This document shows positions 54,157 to 62,094 of a DNA stretch of 64,000 bases, in pieces. The first letter of the stretch is position 1. Each line of letters opens with the position of its first letter. This stretch comes from Candidatus Termititenax sp. (lineage in GTDB: Bacteria > Margulisbacteria > Riflemargulisbacteria > GWF2-35-9 > DYQY01), in NCBI GenBank assembly GCA_020719045.1, contig DYQY01000003.1, positions 62,001-126,000 on the forward strand. Reading direction: 5' to 3'. A program made the translations under genes and the position numbers. The notes beneath the pieces are model-generated. The model was not told where the DNA came from. It made no database searches and worked only from the letters and a program-made list of their open reading frames with translations.

Positions 54157-54209
54157 CCTTCCCTTTTCAAGGGAAGGTGGACTGTGCGTCTAGCACAGGA
54201 CGGAAGGGT
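54157..54209 (+). repeat. Dispersed intergenic hairpin element, copy 2, with adjoining hairpin
   Basis: CCTTCCCTT (54157-54165) pairs perfectly with AAGGGAAGG (54169-54177). Immediately after, GGGAAGGTGG leads into a hairpin CTGTGC/GCACAG (54182-54187, 54193-54198) and then GACGGAAGGG. The GGTGG and ACGGA arms match copy 1 at 6301-6328, read on the other strand. The element lies just past the feoB stop codon, in the 240-base gap before the DUF1007 gene, and could act as a terminator for feoB. The rest of the gap shows no gene. Confidence 0.6.
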
Positions 54210-54210
54210 G

Positions 54211-56349
54211 CTATAAAAACAACAATCCTATTCTATAAACCAAGAACGAAGCTAGCCACGCAACCGACATTGCATATGCAGAATATATACCAACTATCTT
54301 CCAAGAACCTGATTCCTTTCTAAAAACTGCAACTGCCGCAATACAAGGAATATATAGAAGAACAAAGACCATTAAAGACAAGGCTTTAGCTTTATTAAAG
54401 AAAGGATCATCTTGAAGTTTTTGTCTTAAATCAACAGAACTTTCATCCGCTTCACCCAAAGAATATATTGTACCCAAAGTTGAAACCACTACTTCTTTTG
54501 CAGCTAATCCAGTAACCAAGGCTATTCCTATTCTCCAATCAAACCCCAGTGGCTTAATGGCTGGTTCTATTATTTTCCCAGCTCTACCAGCAAAAGAATG
54601 CTCTAGCTGTAAAGATGCTTCTTTATAATCCAACTCTTCTATTCTTCTTTGTCTCTCTGTTTCAGAAAGCTCAGAACTTTTTTGTACTTGTGCTCTTAGT
54701 GAAGCATAATCAGTGGCAATTGTTTCGTTATGAGGAAAAGTACTAACTACCCAAATAATGATAGAAGCTAGCAAAATAACTGTTCCAGCCTTTCTCAAAT
54801 ACATTTCAGCCTTTATCTTAGCTTGCATTACAATAGACTTAATCGTTGGCATTCTGTACGGTGGTAGCTCCATAACAAAAGGCTCCGACTCACCCTTAAA
54901 GATTGTTTTCTTAAGTAACAAGGCGGAAACAACAGCAATTAACACACCAAACAAATATACACCAAACAAAACATTCCCAGCCATCTGCGGCGTAAAGAAA
55001 GCTCCTATTAACAATACATACACTGGCAACTTAGCACCACAACTCATAAAAGGAATAATCATCATTGTTACTATCCTGTCACCACGGTTCTTTAGTGTTC
55101 TTGTTGCCATAATCGCTGGAATAGAACATCCAAACCCAGTAATCATAGGAAGAAACGATTTACCATGTAGCCCAACAGCATGCATTACTTTATCTACAAC
55201 AAACGCTGCTCTTGCCATATACCCTGTCCCCTCTAGAATAGACAATGCTATAAAAAGAAGAACAATATTTGGAAGAAAAACAACAACTCCACCCACACCA
55301 GCAATAACTCCATCAACTAAAACTGAACGCAACATCCCTTCAGGAATAATCATGCTTGCAAACACAGATAAATACTCAAACCCGTTCTCTATCCAACCCA
55401 TTGGCGCTTCTCCAAGCCTAAATGAAAACTGGAATACAAGCCACATTATCAAAAAGAAAAAAGGCAAACCTAAAAATCTATTAATTAAAAAAGTGTCTAT
55501 CCAAGCAGTAATGCTTTTCTTTGTAACCTCATTATATTTAACTGTTTCCTGAACTGCACCTCTAATAAATGCATTAATATCCTCAACTATCACTATCTCT
55601 GGCTCATCAAACCCATTCTTTAAAAATTCTTTAAACGTATCCTGTAATATTAGCTCTATTTTGAGCCAAATTGGATACTCTTTAACTATCGAATATACTT
55701 GCTTATCATTTTCTAGTAACTTTATAGCTAACCATCTTGGTGAATACTTACTCAGCGATTCCTCTAGCTGTAGCACTTCTTCTAGGCTTTCAATTTTTTC
55801 TTCAATTCTTTCACTAAAAGCAAGCTTATTCTTTGCTATCACTATATTTCCAGAATCCACACTTATTATATGCTCAAGCAAATCGTCTAGCCCTGTTTTC
55901 TTAACTGCAGAGGTAGGAATAACATGTGAGCCGAACAACTGCTCCAATAATTGCACATCTATCTTTGTTCCCTGCTTCTCTACTTCATCATACATATTAA
56001 GCGCTACAATCATGTTCGTTTCAAGCGCCATAAGCTGTACTGTAAGAGCTAAATTCCTTTCCAGATTTGTCCCATCAACCACATTGACCACAACATCAGG
56101 TCGTTCATTAATTAGATAGTCTCTAGCTAGTACCTCCTCAGGAGAATACGCAGTCAAAGAATACGTTCCTGGCAAATCCACAAACCTAATCGTATGATCT
56201 TTATACTTACGAGTACCTTCGTGCTTCTCGATAGTTACGCCAGCCCAATTACCAACCTTCTGATTTGCTCCAACCAGCTCGTTAAAAAGGGATGTCTTTC
56301 CACTGTTGGGATTCCCTGCCAAAGCTACTCTTATCTCTTTATTTACCAT
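54211..56349 (-). CDS. feoB: Ferrous iron transport protein B
   Basis: Inner-membrane Fe(II) transporter with an N-terminal GTPase; 712 residues. G1 GNPNSGKTSLFNEL, G3 DLPGTYSL, G4 LNMYDE, and G5-like PTSAVKKTG. Two Gate-type TM blocks follow (GTGYMARAAFVVDKVMHAVGLHG then GFGCSIPAIMATRTL). The C-terminus is short. The gene overlaps feoA by 11 bases; both are downstream of a DtxR-type box at 56663-56676. Confidence 0.97.
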   Translation of the reverse strand: MVNKEIRVALAGNPNSGKTSLFNELVGANQKVGNWAGVTIEKHEGTRKYKDHTIRFVDLPGTYSLTAYSPEEVLARDYLINERPDVVVNVVDGTNLERNLALTVQLMALETNMIVALNMYDEVEKQGTKIDVQLLEQLFGSHVIPTSAVKKTGLDDLLEHIISVDSGNIVIAKNKLAFSERIEEKIESLEEVLQLEESLSKYSPRWLAIKLLENDKQVYSIVKEYPIWLKIELILQDTFKEFLKNGFDEPEIVIVEDINAFIRGAVQETVKYNEVTKKSITAWIDTFLINRFLGLPFFFLIMWLVFQFSFRLGEAPMGWIENGFEYLSVFASMIIPEGMLRSVLVDGVIAGVGGVVVFLPNIVLLFIALSILEGTGYMARAAFVVDKVMHAVGLHGKSFLPMITGFGCSIPAIMATRTLKNRGDRIVTMMIIPFMSCGAKLPVYVLLIGAFFTPQMAGNVLFGVYLFGVLIAVVSALLLKKTIFKGESEPFVMELPPYRMPTIKSIVMQAKIKAEMYLRKAGTVILLASIIIWVVSTFPHNETIATDYASLRAQVQKSSELSETERQRRIEELDYKEASLQLEHSFAGRAGKIIEPAIKPLGFDWRIGIALVTGLAAKEVVVSTLGTIYSLGEADESSVDLRQKLQDDPFFNKAKALSLMVFVLLYIPCIAAVAVFRKESGSWKIVGIYSAYAMSVAWLASFLVYRIGLLFL

Positions 56350-56638
56350 GACAGTGTCCTTTCTTTTCTTTGTTGCAACAACGCATTGGCTCTCCGTCTC
56401 CTACCTCTCCAATCTTAACAACATTAATATTCTCAGCTTCCTCAACTCTGAGCATCAAATGACAGCCTCTAAAGCTTATTTCTATTGGATCGCCTAAAGG
56501 TGCTTTTCTAACCACTTTTACTTTTAAGCCTTTCGTAACACCCATGTCTAGAAGTCTTCTTCGAATTTCTCTTGCGGCTTTAACAAAAACAATCTCTGCC
56601 TTGTCTCCTGGTTTTAACTCAGACAATTTGCTTTCCAT
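56339..56638 (-). CDS. feoA: Ferrous iron transport protein A
   Basis: SH3-like accessory protein of 99 residues: LSELKPGDKAEIVFV, RRRLLDMGVTKGLKVKVV and APLGDPIEISFRG are FeoA hallmarks. The C-terminal tail CCNKEKKGHCHGK is rich in Cys and His and may bind metal. AAGGAGAAAGAAT precedes the ATG. The promoter region is shared with the divergent DtxR-type regulator. Confidence 0.95.
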   Translation of the reverse strand: MESKLSELKPGDKAEIVFVKAAREIRRRLLDMGVTKGLKVKVVRKAPLGDPIEISFRGCHLMLRVEEAENINVVKIGEVGDGEPMRCCNKEKKGHCHGK

Positions 56639-56662
56639 ATTCTTTCTCCTTTGTCTCGCAAA

Positions 56663-56676
56663 TTAGGATTGCCTAA
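56663..56676. promoter_or_regulatory. DtxR-type iron box between feoA and the DtxR regulator gene
   Basis: TTAGG-ATTG-CCTAA, a perfect 5+5 inverted repeat with a 4-base spacer, embedded in AATTAGGATTGCCTAATTAG. The known DtxR/IdeR consensus begins TTAGGTTAGCCTAA with the same spacing. It lies 25 bases upstream of feoA and 63 bases upstream of the regulator gene, so one site could control both. Confidence 0.82.
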
Positions 56677-56738
56677 TTAGTTAAGTCTAATTTATAATAA
56701 ATCAAGAACATTGTCAACAATTAATTAAGGATTAACAA

Positions 56739-57104
56739 ATGAAACCAACTTCTGCAATGGAAGATTATCTAGAAGGGCTACTCAACCTAGAAAAAGGGGG
56801 GATTGAAACACGAGTTAAAAATCTTGCTAAAGAACTTAGCATTAAACCACCCTCTGTAATAGAAATGGTTAAAACTCTTATAAGCAAAGGATATATTACC
56901 CAAGAAAATCGCAAAGAAATCCATCTAACTGAAGCTGGAATGGAAATAGCAAATAATACTCGCAAAAAACACTCTGCTATTAAATCTTTCCTGCTAGAAA
57001 CACTTAAGGTTGATGAAGCTACTGCTGAAATAGATGCTTGCAAAATTGAGCATTGTTTAAGCCCAAAAACCTATGAACAACTAATCAACTTTATGAAGCA
57101 ATAA
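56739..57104 (+). CDS. DtxR/MntR family metal-dependent regulator
   Basis: Protein of 121 residues. The N-terminal winged helix is MEDYLEGLLNLEKGG, RVKNLAKELSIKPPSVIEMVKTL and GYITQENRKEIHLTEAGMEIA, followed by a dimerisation domain with the metal-ligand region KKHSAIKSFLLETLKV and IDACKIEHCLS. The SH3-like third domain is absent, as in MntR-type members. It is divergent from feoAB across a DtxR-type box and is the obvious candidate to bind that box and the one at 60041. Confidence 0.92.
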   Translation: MKPTSAMEDYLEGLLNLEKGGIETRVKNLAKELSIKPPSVIEMVKTLISKGYITQENRKEIHLTEAGMEIANNTRKKHSAIKSFLLETLKVDEATAEIDACKIEHCLSPKTYEQLINFMKQ

Positions 57105-57139
57105 CTTTTATTCCATATACTCTATAAACAAATTATTTA

Positions 57140-58192
57140 TTATACTAAAAAATAATTATTAACCGAGAACTCATATTGCTGAATAAATAACTCTTTTAAA
57201 TAAGCAATACTATTCTGTTCATAAAAAAACAACATTGCTTTCTTATATTCAACACTATCAACACTACGATATGATAAAGGACAAGCACCAAAAGCATTTA
57301 GTATTGCATTACCAGCCAACCTAGCCGTCCTCTTGTTCCCGTCCACAAAAGGTTGAATATAAGAAATAAGAGCAATAATAACAAGTGCCTTATGAAATGG
57401 ATCTTCATATGCATTAATCAAACCAACACTACTCTCTAGTGCCTCTTGTATTTGTTGCTTATTATCTAATGGTCTATAGTTTGTTCCAGTAATACTCACT
57501 AAAGAATTCCTTACACCAAAACCAACTGAAAGATTCTGAACCAACAATGCATGAATATCCTCAATCTTCCTTACACTCATTTCAAGATAATCTATTTTAC
57601 TAGAAAAAACATAGTTTAATGCAGTTTTATGATTTAATATCATTATTGCCTCTTCCTTGCTATGTCCTGGTGCCTCTCTGTTTTCCTTAATAAGAGCCTC
57701 CGTATCCAAAAGAGAATAAGTATTACCTTCAATCTGTGAGGATTTCCAACTAAGCTCAATAGTCAGTCTCTCTATTTCCTTTTTAAATATATCTGGCGAT
57801 ATACTAGAAATATTTGTTGTGTACTTCTTAGTTAATTGCGCCAAATTCTTAAGCTCTTTTAAAGAAAATATATCTGAAAAATCATTAAATATATTAAAGT
57901 TAAAGCTTTTTTTTACTTCCCTATTATCTGGCTCTAATAAAAAATATTTTTGCGGATCAAAATAACTCAATAAGGAACTATTCATATATACTCTATACTT
58001 CGTACTTCTTCCTTCTCCCTCTTTTTTAATTAACTTTTCATTAATCAACACTTCAATGTCACGAACTATTGTTATTCGAGAAACATCATCATAGGTTTCA
58101 GCCAAAAATTTCTTTATTTCACTATTAGAAACTAAAGATTTGGCTCTAATAAAATCATAAATATTATACTGTCTTTGCGTTAATTGTTTCAT
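57140..58192 (-). CDS. Fic domain protein with N-terminal winged helix and Gln in the active site
   Basis: Protein of 350 residues. A DeoR-like winged helix (residues 1-70: RQYNIYDFIRAKSL, SRITIVRDIEVLINEKLI) is followed by a Fic domain. The Fic active-site motif reads Q280-PFVDGNKR, with Gln in place of the catalytic His of HPFxDGNxR. The inhibitory helix motif SSQIEGN is at 151-157. Without the His, AMP transfer by the usual route is not expected; a regulatory role or alternative chemistry is possible. I do recall Fic homologues with Gln here, so it may be a subfamily. No toxin or antitoxin partner is adjacent. Confidence 0.85.
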   Translation of the reverse strand: MKQLTQRQYNIYDFIRAKSLVSNSEIKKFLAETYDDVSRITIVRDIEVLINEKLIKKEGEGRSTKYRVYMNSSLLSYFDPQKYFLLEPDNREVKKSFNFNIFNDFSDIFSLKELKNLAQLTKKYTTNISSISPDIFKKEIERLTIELSWKSSQIEGNTYSLLDTEALIKENREAPGHSKEEAIMILNHKTALNYVFSSKIDYLEMSVRKIEDIHALLVQNLSVGFGVRNSLVSITGTNYRPLDNKQQIQEALESSVGLINAYEDPFHKALVIIALISYIQPFVDGNKRTARLAGNAILNAFGACPLSYRSVDSVEYKKAMLFFYEQNSIAYLKELFIQQYEFSVNNYFLV

Positions 58193-58285
58193 GCTAATAG
58201 GCTAATTGTAACATTTTGAAACAATTAATCAATTGACTGGTCAAAATATCAGTAATAAAAAGGAACTTTTTAGTATCCCTTGTTG

Positions 58286-58291
58286 TATAAT
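58286..58291 (+). promoter_or_regulatory. -10 element, probable leaderless promoter of lipoprotein gene
   Basis: TATAAT followed by 6 bases and the ATG at 58298; no ribosome binding site. Confidence 0.5.
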
Positions 58292-58297
58292 ATTGAT

Positions 58298-58777
58298 ATG
58301 AAGAAAAAATTTCTCATTTTTCTATTACCAATGTTATTGCTTCTAACCGGCTGTCAAACAACTATGTTAGTAGAAAAGGTCGACATGAAAACATTTACAC
58401 CACTGCTAATCGACTATGCCTCACTTAACGGATACAAGATTCTATACAGAAACGATGCAACAGGTGCTTACAGGATACATTTAGGACAAATGTATATACC
58501 CGCACAACTAGAAACTTATAAAGAAAAAACCACGCAACTACTTACCTACAATGTTCAATATGAGCTTACCAAACAAGAAGAAACAACCTTTAGAGCCATT
58601 AGCCAAAAAGACCAATATATTGATTTAGTTGTTATGGTAAGAGTATTTCAGCAAAATAACGACATCAGAATAAACATTGAGGCCGACAACACAAACTACT
58701 ATCAACCAACATCATCACAAGCAAATAAATTCCGAAGATACTTGGAAAATTCTGGTTATACTGTAAGAATATTATAA
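58298..58777 (+). CDS. Small lipoprotein of unknown function
   Basis: Protein of 159 residues with a lipoprotein signal (KKKFLIFLLPMLLLLTGC), Cys19 being the lipidation site. The mature domain is of mixed alpha/beta type with Tyr-rich strands and no catalytic motif. The start is chosen at 58298 because the signal peptide begins there and TATAAT lies 6 bases upstream. A second secreted protein follows after 9 bases, so they probably form a two-gene unit. Confidence 0.7.
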   Translation: MKKKFLIFLLPMLLLLTGCQTTMLVEKVDMKTFTPLLIDYASLNGYKILYRNDATGAYRIHLGQMYIPAQLETYKEKTTQLLTYNVQYELTKQEETTFRAISQKDQYIDLVVMVRVFQQNNDIRINIEADNTNYYQPTSSQANKFRRYLENSGYTVRIL

Positions 58778-58786
58778 GGAGCTAAA

Positions 58787-59209
58787 ATGAAAATAAATAC
58801 ATCTGTTCTATTTGTGCTAATTATAATCTTAAGCTTCTCCTTAGCTCAGACTAGGGTTTACAAACAAGAGAAAAGTGTAGCTGTTCACCAAACAGGCAAA
58901 GTTGTGGAATCAAAGGATGAAGGTAATTTGTTTGAGATTACACTTGAGGTAGATGAAACAAGCGATATTGTCACAAAAACAACCATAAGACGATTAGACC
59001 AAAACGAAACTAGAACAATAAACAAAAGCTACTCTATCAAAAAAGATAAAAACACACTCGGCAGTGCAATGGGCGAAGGCGGTAAAACAATCATCGCCGT
59101 AGCTGACAACGGCGATGAGATTCTTGAGATAGGTGATGAATTTTTATTTTCATCTAAAGGTAGTGCCTTCTCACAAATGATTACTGGCGTTTACCGTAGA
59201 TTACGCTAG
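58787..59209 (+). CDS. Secreted protein of unknown function
   Basis: Protein of 140 residues with a signal peptide (SVLFVLIIILSFSLAQ). The mature part is beta-rich and charged, and near its end has GDEFLFSSKGSAFSQM. AAGGAG precedes the ATG by about 6 bases. I do not recognise the family. Its stop is directly adjacent to the stop of the convergent porin gene. Confidence 0.65.
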   Translation: MKINTSVLFVLIIILSFSLAQTRVYKQEKSVAVHQTGKVVESKDEGNLFEITLEVDETSDIVTKTTIRRLDQNETRTINKSYSIKKDKNTLGSAMGEGGKTIIAVADNGDEILEIGDEFLFSSKGSAFSQMITGVYRRLR

Positions 59210-60013
59210 CTAAAATACATAAGATACTTTAGACATAAACTGCATTGTTCTTCCAGAACCATCATCACTATTCACCGACTCTAGAAATAGGTCTAAGTCT
59301 TCATCTAGCACAACTTTTAATCCACAAATTATTGCCTGTTTTTCAGCTGCACCAACCTTAGCTGTCTCATATCTTGAAAGCAATTCATATTCATCACTCA
59401 CTGGATACGTTAACCCTATAGCAAGGTAATTATCATAACCTTTAGTTACATACTCACCATCAAAAGCTATTCCCCACAAACCTACCTCTCCAAAGACACC
59501 ATATGCTACCTTCTCGTTTGCATCCTTAAGCCCAGAAAGACCCAGAAAAAGTGAATCATTAAAAGAATATTTACCTCTTAAAACATACATATTTGTAACG
59601 TCTTTAGTAGAATTATGAACTCCACCGATCAACTCTAAATCACCTTTATTAAAAACAAAATTAACACCTGGCTTATATTTCTCGAAATCTGCCTTCAGAA
59701 ATGGATCACTTACTGCATGCGTCTTAAATTCCCCAAACCTCACTAACATTTGTCCTGCCCTCAAGCTTAAACAATCTGTCATCTTATATCCAACAGAATA
59801 GGACTCAATCGCATCGTTCTTCCAAATAAGCTGCGCATCAACCTTATTTTTAAGTGGAGCATTAATCTGAACAATATAATCCTCTGGCACAAACTTCTGC
59901 AACCCACTCTTATACTTAAGCTCAAAAAGCCCACTCACATCAACATTTGCACTAACTATACTAAAAACACTAACGAGCAAAGTAACCTTAACTGATTTTC
60001 CGTTTATACTCAT
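59210..60013 (-). CDS. Outer membrane porin, predicted to be metal-regulated
   Basis: Protein of 267 residues. A signal peptide (VKVTLLVSVFSIVSA) is followed by DVSGLFELKYKSG and about 14 alternating amphipathic strands, with the final residue Phe (MSKVSYVF), the usual signal for the barrel assembly machinery. It resembles OprO/P-type and other small porins (LRAGQMLVRFGEF). AAGGAGGG lies 8 bases before the ATG. A DtxR-type box (60041-60054) lies 28 bases upstream, almost identical to that of feoAB, so it may admit iron or manganese when metal is scarce. Confidence 0.78.
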   Translation of the reverse strand: MSINGKSVKVTLLVSVFSIVSANVDVSGLFELKYKSGLQKFVPEDYIVQINAPLKNKVDAQLIWKNDAIESYSVGYKMTDCLSLRAGQMLVRFGEFKTHAVSDPFLKADFEKYKPGVNFVFNKGDLELIGGVHNSTKDVTNMYVLRGKYSFNDSLFLGLSGLKDANEKVAYGVFGEVGLWGIAFDGEYVTKGYDNYLAIGLTYPVSDEYELLSRYETAKVGAAEKQAIICGLKVVLDEDLDLFLESVNSDDGSGRTMQFMSKVSYVF

Positions 60014-60040
60014 AATCTTCCCTCCTTATATTCGCCCTAA

Positions 60041-60054
60041 TTAGGCATCCCTAA
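60041..60054. promoter_or_regulatory. DtxR-type iron box upstream of the porin gene
   Basis: TTAGG-CATC-CCTAA, preceded on the plus strand by an overlapping CCTAATTAGG (60036-60045). On the minus strand it reads AAATTAGGGATGCCTAATTAG, which matches the feoA/DtxR box in all but the central spacer. Confidence 0.8.
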
Positions 60055-60132
60055 TTTATAGCAATTATTAGCTATTGTCAACAAAAAAAATTAAATTCAC
60101 CTAACAAAGGTCATCGAGTGACACTTAAAGCG

Positions 60133-60160
60133 TTGTATCGAGATGACAAAATGCTATACT
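60133..60160 (+). promoter_or_regulatory. Sigma70-type promoter, probably leaderless, of methyltransferase gene
   Basis: TTGTAT (60133-60138), 16-base spacer, TATACT (60155-60160), then 7 bases and ATG at 60168; no ribosome binding site. Confidence 0.6.
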
Positions 60161-60167
60161 AAATATT

Positions 60168-60896
60168 ATGTACAATGACTTTGCAAATATCTATGATGAA
60201 TTATTTCCTATAAGTGAGGCTCAAAAAACTTTCTTTTTAGAACTAGTAGAACGTACGGCTTCGCCTAAAAACTTACTAGACATAGGCTGCGGAACTGGCG
60301 AACTAGCTATTGCACTTGACCCACACCACAACTATATAGCAGCAATTGACTTAGATGCCTCCATGATTGGCAAGGCTACACTTAAGCAACATAGCAAACA
60401 CCTCGACTTCAAACAAATGAATATGAAGCATATCGACAACGTGTTTTTCAATCATTCATTTTCAATAATAAGCTGTCTTGGGAACACTTTACCACATCTA
60501 ACATCTACATTAGAGATACAAATGTTCATAAATAGTTGTCATGTACTGCTCAGGAAGAAAGGAACTCTTATCCTACAATTAATGAATTACGACAAAATAT
60601 TATCTGAAAACATAACCACCTTAGCCAACATTGAAACAATCAATTATCTATTTGAAAGACAATATGAAATAAGAAACGAAGAAAAAGTTATCTTTAGAAC
60701 AATCGTAACCAACAAAAAAACCAAGGAAGAGAAGGTATCAGAAACAACACTTTACCCTATTAGAAAAGAAAAACTTGTCCAAATTCTAAGCGATTGCGGA
60801 TTCGAAAATATCATCACTTACGGTAGCTTTAAAAAGGATGATTTCACCACCAGCTCCGATGTGCTGATTATTGAAGCTACTACTAAACTAAACTAG
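60168..60896 (+). CDS. Class I SAM-dependent methyltransferase
   Basis: Cytoplasmic enzyme of 242 residues. The start (MYNDFANIYDELFP) and motif I (LLDIGCGTGELAIAL), motif II/III text (AAIDLDASMIGKA, ISCLGNTLPHL) and a beta-rich C-terminal half are typical of small-molecule methyltransferases. Substrate unknown. It is the last intact gene before the remnant region at 60.9-61.4 kb. Confidence 0.88.
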   Translation: MYNDFANIYDELFPISEAQKTFFLELVERTASPKNLLDIGCGTGELAIALDPHHNYIAAIDLDASMIGKATLKQHSKHLDFKQMNMKHIDNVFFNHSFSIISCLGNTLPHLTSTLEIQMFINSCHVLLRKKGTLILQLMNYDKILSENITTLANIETINYLFERQYEIRNEEKVIFRTIVTNKKTKEEKVSETTLYPIRKEKLVQILSDCGFENIITYGSFKKDDFTTSSDVLIIEATTKLN

Positions 60897-60913
60897 CAAC
60901 TTACTGCCTGATC

Positions 60914-61105
60914 TTAAAGTCCCAACCTTGAAGGAACTTTCCATGTAGGGATATGTTTTTGCGCTCTATCAACATGTTTTGAGTGATCATCAAAGAATAT
61001 GCCTGCAGATATCTTTTGTAAAATCCCCGTTTTGTCTTTTCCTCCCATAGAAAATACCCTATTTACAAAAAGTCCCCACTCAATAAAAGTATACATAGCT
61101 CTCAA
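60914..61105 (-). pseudogene. C-terminal remnant of a 5'-nucleotidase
   Basis: A 63-residue frame starting at TTG reads like the C-terminal end of the 5'-nucleotidase family (PF06189 type): LRAMYTFIEWGLFVNRVF, SMGGKDKTGILQKI, SAGIFFDDHSKHVDRAQ and IPTWKVPSRLGL. The IFFDDxxxH and GGxDKxxIL motifs are well preserved, but the whole N-terminal catalytic part is missing, and upstream DNA encodes something else. Confidence 0.75.
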
Positions 61106-61147
61106 AAAGCATCTTCACTTCTAGCTGTTAGGTAGTGTACTGAAGAT

Positions 61148-61333
61148 ATGTTTACTGAATTATTAATTAACTGGCATAAAAAATGGTCTTATACTCACCG
61201 AAGATTACGTTCAGCGTATCGTAGTTTAAAGACCAACTTACCCTATCTTTTTACCTATAAAAACTATCCAGAATTGTGTCTTCCAAATACTACAAATTCA
61301 CTGGAGGGTTCCTTCTCTTCTTTAAACGAATAG
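61148..61333 (+). pseudogene. Transposase C-terminal fragment (insertion sequence remnant)
   Basis: A 61-residue frame contains THRRLRSAYRSLKTNLPYLF and PNTTNSLEGSFSSLNE, which I recognise from the C-terminal part of full-length transposases (PNTTNSLxGxFxxLK, MULE/IS256-like type; exact IS family not certain). Both ends are missing, no terminal inverted repeats are visible, and the frame stops where the family normally continues. Confidence 0.7.
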
Positions 61334-61421
61334 AGGTCAAAAGCAGTAAGGCAGATTCACTTAGATTCATTCCAAAGGAAGAAATGCAGAAAGAAGGCTA
61401 CGGAAAGTATCTTTATTTATT
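61334..61421. other. Residual sequence between transposase remnant and phoU
   Basis: No intact gene. A frame offset from the transposase fragment runs on to TAA at 61426-61428 and would encode an SLRFIPKEEMQKEGYGKYL-type tail of unknown origin. It may be the end of a disrupted gene or chance. Confidence 0.3.
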
Positions 61422-62084
61422 TCAGTAAGATTTTTTGATTTTACCGTTAATAATAAAGGCAATGCGCTCCCCGATGTTTTCTATGTGGTCTCCAATTCTT
61501 TCAAGGAACCTAGTGATAAATAGGAGGTGAACGTCTAGACTAATGTTTTGTGGGTCAGAGTTTGTGCTCATCTTATTAATAAGTTTATTAAAAAGGTCTC
61601 GCTGGATGGCATCTATTTTATCATCCATTTCTAGTGTTTCGTTGGATAATCTTAGGTTACGTTCTTTTAAAGAAATCATTATTTGTTGAGACATTTGTCT
61701 AAGCAGAATTATCATTTCAGTTAACGAGTAAAAATGTTCAAAGTCACCAATAATGATGGCTTTTCTTGATTTTCTTGCTATTTTTCTTAGATGGTCTCCA
61801 ATTCTTTCTAAGTTGGAGCTGATTTTTAAAGCACTTAAAATATATCTTAAATCAACACCCATTGGTTGATATAGGGCTAGCATTTCAGTGCTGTAAGTTT
61901 CAACTTTATTTTCTAATTCATCAAGCTGAGAATCTAGTTCAAGGATTATAGTAAGCTCAGCTTCATTCATACTTCTTTTTTGATATGAGCTTAATATTCT
62001 GTTGAAGATATCATCAATGGTATCACCCATTTGAAGTAGTAATTTTTCTGTCTCATCTAATTTATCATGAAAAGCGTTTTGCAT
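61422..62084 (-). CDS. phoU: Phosphate transport regulator PhoU
   Basis: Two three-helix bundles in 220 residues, with the repeated metal-binding pattern: ELDSQLDELENKVETYSTEML and SNLERIGDHLRKIARK in the first half, DDKIDAIQRDLFNKLI and TRFLERIGDHIENIGERI in the second. It restrains Pst uptake and PhoR signalling when phosphate is plentiful. It is the last gene of the pstC-pstA-pstB-phoU operon, 10 bases after pstB. No phoB or phoR is in the window. Confidence 0.95.
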   Translation of the reverse strand: MQNAFHDKLDETEKLLLQMGDTIDDIFNRILSSYQKRSMNEAELTIILELDSQLDELENKVETYSTEMLALYQPMGVDLRYILSALKISSNLERIGDHLRKIARKSRKAIIIGDFEHFYSLTEMIILLRQMSQQIMISLKERNLRLSNETLEMDDKIDAIQRDLFNKLINKMSTNSDPQNISLDVHLLFITRFLERIGDHIENIGERIAFIINGKIKKSY

Positions 62085-62094
62085 TTTTACCTCC

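Noticed and set aside
53971-54210. Possible tRNA or small gene in the 240-base gap
   Set aside because: No cloverleaf, CCA end or coding frame with a start signal could be found; the hairpins explain the structure seen.
54758-55552. A long open frame opposite feoB
   Set aside because: It lies wholly inside feoB on the other strand, has no family resemblance, and follows from the codon pattern of the membrane-protein gene.
57127-57160. AT-only inverted repeat (AATTATT / AATAATT) as a terminator between the DtxR regulator and Fic genes
   Set aside because: The stem has no G-C pairs and would be too weak to rely on.
60113-60146. GTCATC...GATGAC inverted repeat before the methyltransferase gene as an operator
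   Set aside because: Only the outer six bases pair, the inner sequence is unpaired, and it overlaps the -35 region without further support.
61334-61428. Frame ending in SLRFIPKEEMQKEGYGKYL that runs past the transposase fragment
   Set aside because: It has no start signal and matches no family I know; with remnants on both sides it is more likely debris than a gene.
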